DNA from: Ricinus communis
Taxonomy: Eukaryota > Streptophyta > Magnoliopsida > Malpighiales > Euphorbiaceae
DNA length: 64,000 bases
Assembly: GCF_019578655.1 (NCBI RefSeq)
Contig: NC_063256.1
Coordinates: 1,922,001-1,986,000, forward strand
Direction: 5' to 3'
Below are positions 58,510 to 64,000 of this stretch, piece after piece. A program made the position numbers and the translations under genes. The notes under the pieces were generated by a model. It had not been told where the DNA came from and did no database searches. It saw only the letters and a program-made list of their open reading frames with translations. Every line of letters starts with the position of its first letter. Positions within the stretch are counted from its first letter, which is position 1.

Positions 58510-60902
58510 AAGGATCATAAGCTCAGCTATCCTTTCGATCATGACAATCTTTTATCCGTCAAATATTTTTCTGGTTCCTGAAAATAATAGAATTAGTTCA
58601 TCATAGTGCTTGCTGCACAGAAAAGTTTTAAGTTCAATAATTAGACTAGCCAACTAAAGAATTCCCTTTCCATGTAACATTGGCCTACTATGAAGCTTCT
58701 GGATAAGATGTTTCTGTTAGTCCCTGATTGGTAACTTTATTGGAAACAAACTAGACTTTAATTTGAAGCCTAAAGATTAGTTCAACTTTGTTTAGTAAAT
58801 GTATGGGCACAGAGACTTGTACTAAGTCCTTGATAGCTCAACCTTGCTTGGTAACTTCATGGGCAAGAAGACCCTTTGTTTTAGCAATTGTTATTGGTGT
58901 GTAGACTATAATATTTTCAACTACAAGTTTGTTCATGCATTTGCTCCATTAGAAAAATATCTGACCTGAAGAAACTCTATTCTATATATCTATTATTCTC
59001 CAACCCTGTCATGCACTCATAGGCCAAACAGAAGGAGCAAGAGACTCAAATTTGGGAAATGGGGTGCACGTCTATTTCACCACCTACTTTCAGAAAAGAA
59101 TCATTTAATTCTTCTCAATGATATTATCAACAATTGACTTCTTTTTTATTAATAATTCTCTCTGTAAATTTGTCTGGAATGAGAGTTCAAGACTAATGTA
59201 TTTCATCTCTTCTAAGCCAACCCCCGACCAAGCTAACTACTGCATCTTATTAAATTCTTGAAACTTGTGGCCAATATTTACATGTACTTGAGCAATTTTC
59301 TTTTTTTCTTCTTCTTTAACAAATTACTAGTTCGTTTAAGCAGCTGAAATGCCTTAGTGGCCATTTATCTTGTGATGACATAATGCTGTCATGTTCAATT
59401 TGGAAATAGACTCACTTGCCCTACCATTTAGGAATAACGAAGATAGTTTTCATGTGAATATTGTGGTGGGGAAGGACATTCATTTTGGTGCTTAAAACTC
59501 TGTGAGTATCTCATTTTCTGCAGTTCACATGCAGATTATGACCCACTTCATCCTGAATTATGGATGACAAAATGAACAAGTTGTCTTGGTTAATCATGTG
59601 ATTTCTCTAATCCAAACACCTCAAAAAGTTTCTTTCTTTCCTTTTTCAAATGGGTAATGGTATAAGTAAGTAGTGCTTAAGTTCTTATGACGTATTAACA
59701 TCATCATAAGATTCTTGGAAGTACATGCTCTTTTTATTGATCTTATATCTTTTCTTGAATCAAGGGTCTAAAAATTTAGGATTATATAAAAACACTATGA
59801 TACTACTATTTTTTTTATAATTATTACTTTTCTTACAGAGCAGTTTAATTGTTGAATAATGTAACAAAATCTTGCTTACCGGGTGCACTTCAGAACTAAG
59901 TTAAAATGACTTCTTGAATTCCATTCACCTTTTCATACTTACTTGGTATCCTTTGATTACCATGGCTAAAATTTTCATGCTTAAAGATAAACAAGAAGGA
60001 GGCTGTTCCCCATTAAAAAACCCAAATAAATTCTTGAAATTCTTCTATTAAAATAAACCTTTTCTCACGTTTTCAGAACCCATATATTATATATAACAGC
60101 ACCACTGACTCATTAATGTTCTCGTCCAAGTTCCAACTAAGACGCTCTGTACATGTTCTATATGGTGATATAATGCAAATTCTGCAACTGAGTCATTTCT
60201 AAATCTATCTTTCTTGATCTGAAATCAGAAAATCCACGATCAAACGGTTCATATTTTTTTATTTCTATGGCGATATGGGTTTGCTCCAAGAAAGTGGTTC
60301 TTTTGTAAAGAAAAAGGTCACTAATAGAGAGAAATAGGAGGGAACTGTTTCAAACGGTAATCAACTGCTTAGTATCATCACTTCTTTCTCAAATTCAAAT
60401 CTGAAGTGCACATTAAAGGTAAGTTAAAGAAACGTTAGGCCATCGCTTTTTTTATTTTTGTTAAATGTTAACCGTTGCCTTTTAAAGTTTTTTTTTAATA
60501 AATTCTGCTTGCTTATAATTTCCGCAAAAGGTTTTAATAATTGTCATCAAAGAGTGTTTTCTAGTGAATTATTTACAGCTTCTGATAACAATAACGACTT
60601 GTGAGTAAACCCTTTTGCTTTTTGGTTGTCACAAAGATAAACAGTTCTTGTTTTTTTATTCTTTTTCTTTTTCTTTATCGTCTTTTCTTCTTTCAGTTAT
60701 GAGTTCTGCAATTTAAGTCAGTTTCCCGGTTTAAAGCACCAGATTCTGAGTCTTTGTGAATTCCCACTTTTATATTCTTCTGATTTTGTTAATGATCGAA
60801 AAAGAGGTCTCAAAATCCAGAGCCCCCTAACCAAATTTGTAACTTTCATGATTGTGTTCTTGCAGAGTTGAGCTAGTAGTCTTATTAACTATAAGTCTCA
60901 AA
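58510..60902. other. Intergenic: C2-gene 3' flank and RopGEF promoter/5' UTR
   Basis: No gene supported. A probable 5'-UTR intron of the RopGEF gene runs from AAAG/GTAAGTTA (60419) to TTCTTGCAG (60865); this is inferred from strong consensus sites alone. Confidence 0.45.
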
Positions 60903-62861
60903 ATGGACAGTTCTTCGAATTGCGATGATAGTTCTGATCTGGGTTATCAACCTTCACCTTCTTCTTTTGATCAAACTGAAACTCCAGGATTCTCAACAAC
61001 TAGTGGTGACTCTTTCTTGTTTCGCCGGACTTACTCGGAGACTTCAACTGTCTCTGGCCCAATTGATGACAATAGCTATTCATGTGAACCTTCTCCTTCG
61101 CATTGGCCAGCAAACAAATCTGCAACACGTAATCAGCCTGTACTTGGAAGGCTAGGAATGAAGCAACGAATGCATATTGTTGATGATCAAGAAACGGTGG
61201 ATTCAGGTGAGCTTACATTTTGTAGAGTTTGTCTTTTTGGTTCGACATTTTGTTCTATGCTGCAGTTTTGGTTACTTACGAGTTACAATGAAATTTTGTA
61301 GCAGAGCTTGAGATGATGAAAGAGAGATTCTCAAAGCTTTTGCTTGGCGAAGACATGTCTGGAAGTGGTAAAGGTGTTTGCACTGCAGTCACAATCTCAA
61401 ATGCCATAACCAATCTCTATGGTATATATAATCCAAACACAAAACTAGTAGATCATTAAGATACAAGCTGCTCGTTTCTTATGCTCTTCTTCAATTGTTT
61501 ATTACTGTTTATCTATGTTATTTTCTGCAGCCACTGTGTTTGGACAGACTTTGAGGTTAGAGCCGCTGCAACCTGAGAAGAAGGCTATGTGGAAGAGAGA
61601 AATGGATTGTCTTCTATCTGTATGTGATTACATTTTAGAGTTTTTCCCTGCCAAGTCACAGAATTTGAAAGATGGAACAGCTCTTGAGGTATACTTATAT
61701 AATCCATAACAGAATTTCAAAATTCACTTTGTTATTATCTCCAGTTCCTAACATGATTTATTTGGCTTTTCAGGTGATGGAAAGTAGACCAAGATCAGAT
61801 ATTTACATTAATCTTCCTGCATTAAGAAAGCTTGACGCACTGCTCATTGTAAGGCAAACTTTTTCTTTTGGCTAAAAACAAAAGTGTTTTCTTCTAAAGG
61901 TCATGGTTCACAACGATATGAATTTTGTTTGACAGGAAATACTGGATAGTTTCCAGGATAATGAATTTTGGTATGCAGAACAAGGAAGCATGTCATCGAA
62001 TTCAACTCGTTCAGGTTCATTTCGCAGAGTAATTGTTCAGCGGAAAGAGGAGAAATGGTGGGTACCAGTTCCATGTGTTCCCCCAGGCGGTATCTCTGAG
62101 AAGTCAAGGAAGCACTTGAGGCACAAACGTGACTGTGCTAATCAAATTCACAAAGCAGCCATGGCCATTAATAGTAGTATTCTTGCTGAGATGGATATCC
62201 CAGACACATACATGGCTTCTCTTCCAAAGGTTAGCCTGCCTTGCTAATCAAAATCTTTTATACCTTAACATTAGGGATCCAGGGTGACTGATTTTTTGAA
62301 AATGTTGTTGTTTCAGAGTGGAAAAGTGAGCCTTGGGGATATAATTTACCGCTACATGTGTACAACAGACAAATTCTCCCCAGACAATGTTCTTAACTGT
62401 CTCAATTTAGCATCAGAACATGAAGCACTTGAGCTAGCTGACCGAGTAGAAGCTTCAATGTATACATGGAGACGTAAAGCGTGTATGAGCCACTCAAAAT
62501 CATCTTGGGGAATGGTAAAAGAATTCATGTCTGATCTTGATCGGACTGATAAAAATCATGTTTTAGCAGAAAGAGCTGAGAGCTTGCTGTTCTGCTTGAA
62601 GCAGAGGTATCCTGAACTGTCGCAGACATCCTTGGACACATGCAAGATTCAATACAATCGGGTAAGTCTGAAGTAATACAATTATTCCTATAAAGATGGA
62701 AACAGAACCTTGTTAACTGGAAGATATTTAATTTGCAGGATGTGGGACAAGCAATCTTAGAGAGTTACTCAAGAGTTTTAGAAGGCCTTGCGTTCAACTT
62801 AGTTGCTTGGATTGAAGATGTCCTTTTTGTAGATAAATCAGTAAGAAACCAAGATGAATAG
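60903..62861 (+). CDS. ROPGEF3-like: PRONE-domain Rop guanine nucleotide exchange factor (RopGEF2/3-like)
   Basis: Activates plant ROP/RAC GTPases by GDP release, usually downstream of receptor-like kinases, in polar growth (family knowledge). Exons: 60903-61206, 61302-61421, 61531-61688, 61774-61848, 61936-62229, 62317-62661 and 62739-62861. They total 1419 nt (472 aa). A Ser-rich variable N terminus (about 100 residues) is followed by the PRONE domain (about 102-460): [157 protein letters not shown] and [20 protein letters not shown]. The C terminus is very short ([10 protein letters not shown]), as in RopGEF2/3-type members, so the autoinhibitory tail of longer family members is absent. 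Confidence 0.93.
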
Positions 62862-63244
62862 AACCTCAAAATGAGTTTTTCAGGGGATATTTTTCCAGGA
62901 GTTCTCCTCCTACAACCAATGAAAAACTTTTGTAGAGCACAAGCCTTATGGGGAAAAAGAAAAAAGGCGGCTGATATTAGCTTAATTGTTTTTGAATTAA
63001 AATCACAGTAGCTTTTCCATCTGTATGCAATTAAATTGATAGTTCGATTCCGTTACTTTCAGCCAGATTTGTACATTTACTTCAGGTAAAAGACAGTTGG
63101 AAAACCCTAAAGGAGAAAGGATTAAATTAGTAGTCTGTGATTCAGGCAGTTTGACTCCTTCAATGGCCTACTTCATAGAATAATTATAAGGAAATGATTA
63201 CATCCATAGAATATTGAAAAGTGGGTTACCACTACTTTCTTGAT
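62862..63244. other. Intergenic: convergent 3' flanks of RopGEF and the small-protein gene
   Basis: No gene seen. The facing 3' UTRs occupy most of this gap. Confidence 0.5.
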
Positions 63245-63427
63245 TTACACATCAGTCAAAGAACCACTCCTGAGCCTTAGAGGTGGCAACAGCTTTCCCG
63301 GACGAGAATTAGGAGGAAAAGAAACGAAGGTATCCATCTTGGATTTACATTTGTTATGATCCTCTTTGTTCTCCTCCAAACACTTCTGTAAAGCCTTCTT
63401 TAGGGCTGTGGCTTCATCTTGAGACAT
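63245..63427 (-). CDS. Small conserved-looking protein of unknown function (60 aa)
   Basis: Single coding exon, ATG at 63425-63427 and TAA at 63245-63247. The N-terminal half (EATALKKALQKCLEENKEDH) is a charged amphipathic helix with Cys-x10-Cys across LEENKEDHNK. The C-terminal half is Pro/Arg/Ser-rich and ends RLRSGSLTDV. The spacing resembles, but does not match, a CX9C (CHCH) motif, and only two cysteines are present. I recall plant microproteins with this SGSLTDV ending but no assigned role, so no function is given. A 5'-UTR intron is likely: a donor GTAG/GTAAGTTT at about 63594 joined to an acceptor CTTCAG/GTTAG near 63455 on the minus strand. This supports a real gene. Confidence 0.6.
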   Translation of the reverse strand: MSQDEATALKKALQKCLEENKEDHNKCKSKMDTFVSFPPNSRPGKLLPPLRLRSGSLTDV

Positions 63428-64000
63428 TATCTCCTGCGTCAGGGTGATCTAACCTGAAGAGATCACCCAAGCAAGGTTCAGAAATCAAAGAAAAATTAAC
63501 AAATAAAACAGAATTCTGAATCTGTTCTAAATAAAGATATGATCAAGATTACATAGAAGTTTAGTTATCAAATAACAAAGGAGTTTATAAACTTACCTAC
63601 CAAGAGAGGGAGTAAAAAGAAGAAGACAGTAGGGTATTAGTGTAGTGAAAAGTAAAATTAAATTGCAAATTTATACACACCAAAGAGTAAGTCGCCGTCA
63701 CTTGAGGGTATTGGCTGGCCAGTCTTTGGGATAATCTTATGTTGACCCTCTCTGTATCAGTTTGTCAGCTAACAGAATTCTGAACATTGGTTAATGTTAA
63801 TTTTGTTTCTGTAAATTATATTAAATTTGCAGGACAGTAGGTTTCAAGTTACCAACTCTCTAACAGATTATACAAATTCTTTTTTTCTTTTTTCTTTTTC
63901 TTTTTTTTCAACAAAGACAGCCAAGGGAGAATAATTGAAGATCGAAGGAAGATTCTTCAGTAATTTTATTAAAATATAAAGGAAGTAGAGTGAATTACAT
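63428..64000. other. 5' UTR and promoter of the small-protein gene
   Basis: Contains the inferred UTR intron (about 63455-63594). Upstream is AT-rich sequence with a long T/C tract at about 63881-63911. No other gene is seen before the window ends. Confidence 0.4.

Overview
The window looks like nuclear DNA of a eudicot, probably a rosid and perhaps Malpighiales (Populus/Euphorbiaceae-like). Genes have many small GT-AG introns in very AT-rich surroundings, with LTR retrotransposons between and inside genes. The order placement is an inference from protein resemblance only; no database was searched.

Layout. (1) About 1.96-17.93 kb, minus strand: a 21-exon Sec1/Munc18 (KEULE/SEC1-type) gene. 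Its 4.9-kb intron 12 holds a degraded Ty3/gypsy tail and a small, internally deleted Ty1/copia element (7.81-10.70 kb) with intact LTRs and a 5-bp target duplication. (2) 18-31.5 kb: gene-poor. A degraded full-length Ty1/copia (22.96-28.29 kb, minus) sits inside what looks like an older non-autonomous Mutator-like element with inverted termini and a 10-bp target duplication. (3) 31.5-42.3 kb, minus strand: two beta-amylase genes in tandem. One is BAM7-type (BZR1 DNA-binding domain fused to beta-amylase) and the other is plastid-type BAM2. They share internal exon sizes. The BAM7 copy has a one-base insertion that creates a stop in its eighth exon. (4) 42.3-48.1 kb: intergenic. (5) 48.15-51.32 kb, plus: a GL3/EGL3-like bHLH regulator with an unusual basic region, converging on a two-exon GA20-oxidase-like 2-oxoglutarate dioxygenase (52.0-53.07 kb, minus). 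(6) 54.3-56.2 kb, plus: an intronless PPR gene. (7) 57.08-58.51 kb, plus: a five-exon C2-domain gene. (8) 60.9-62.86 kb, plus: a seven-exon PRONE-type RopGEF. (9) 63.25-63.43 kb, minus: a 60-residue small protein.

How the genes relate. Most neighbours are functionally unrelated, as is usual in plants. The exception is the BAM2/BAM7 pair, which probably arose by local duplication combined with gain or loss of the BZR1 domain. BAM7-type proteins bind a G-box-like element, and two near-matches lie upstream of BAM2, so a local regulatory link is possible but untested. Sec1 (vesicle fusion), C2 (membrane binding) and RopGEF (polar growth signalling) belong to membrane-traffic and polarity processes, but nothing in the sequence shows that they act together.

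Exon boundaries were worked out by hand from splice dinucleotides, reading frame and family resemblance. Every gene model closes in frame except the BAM7 frameshift.
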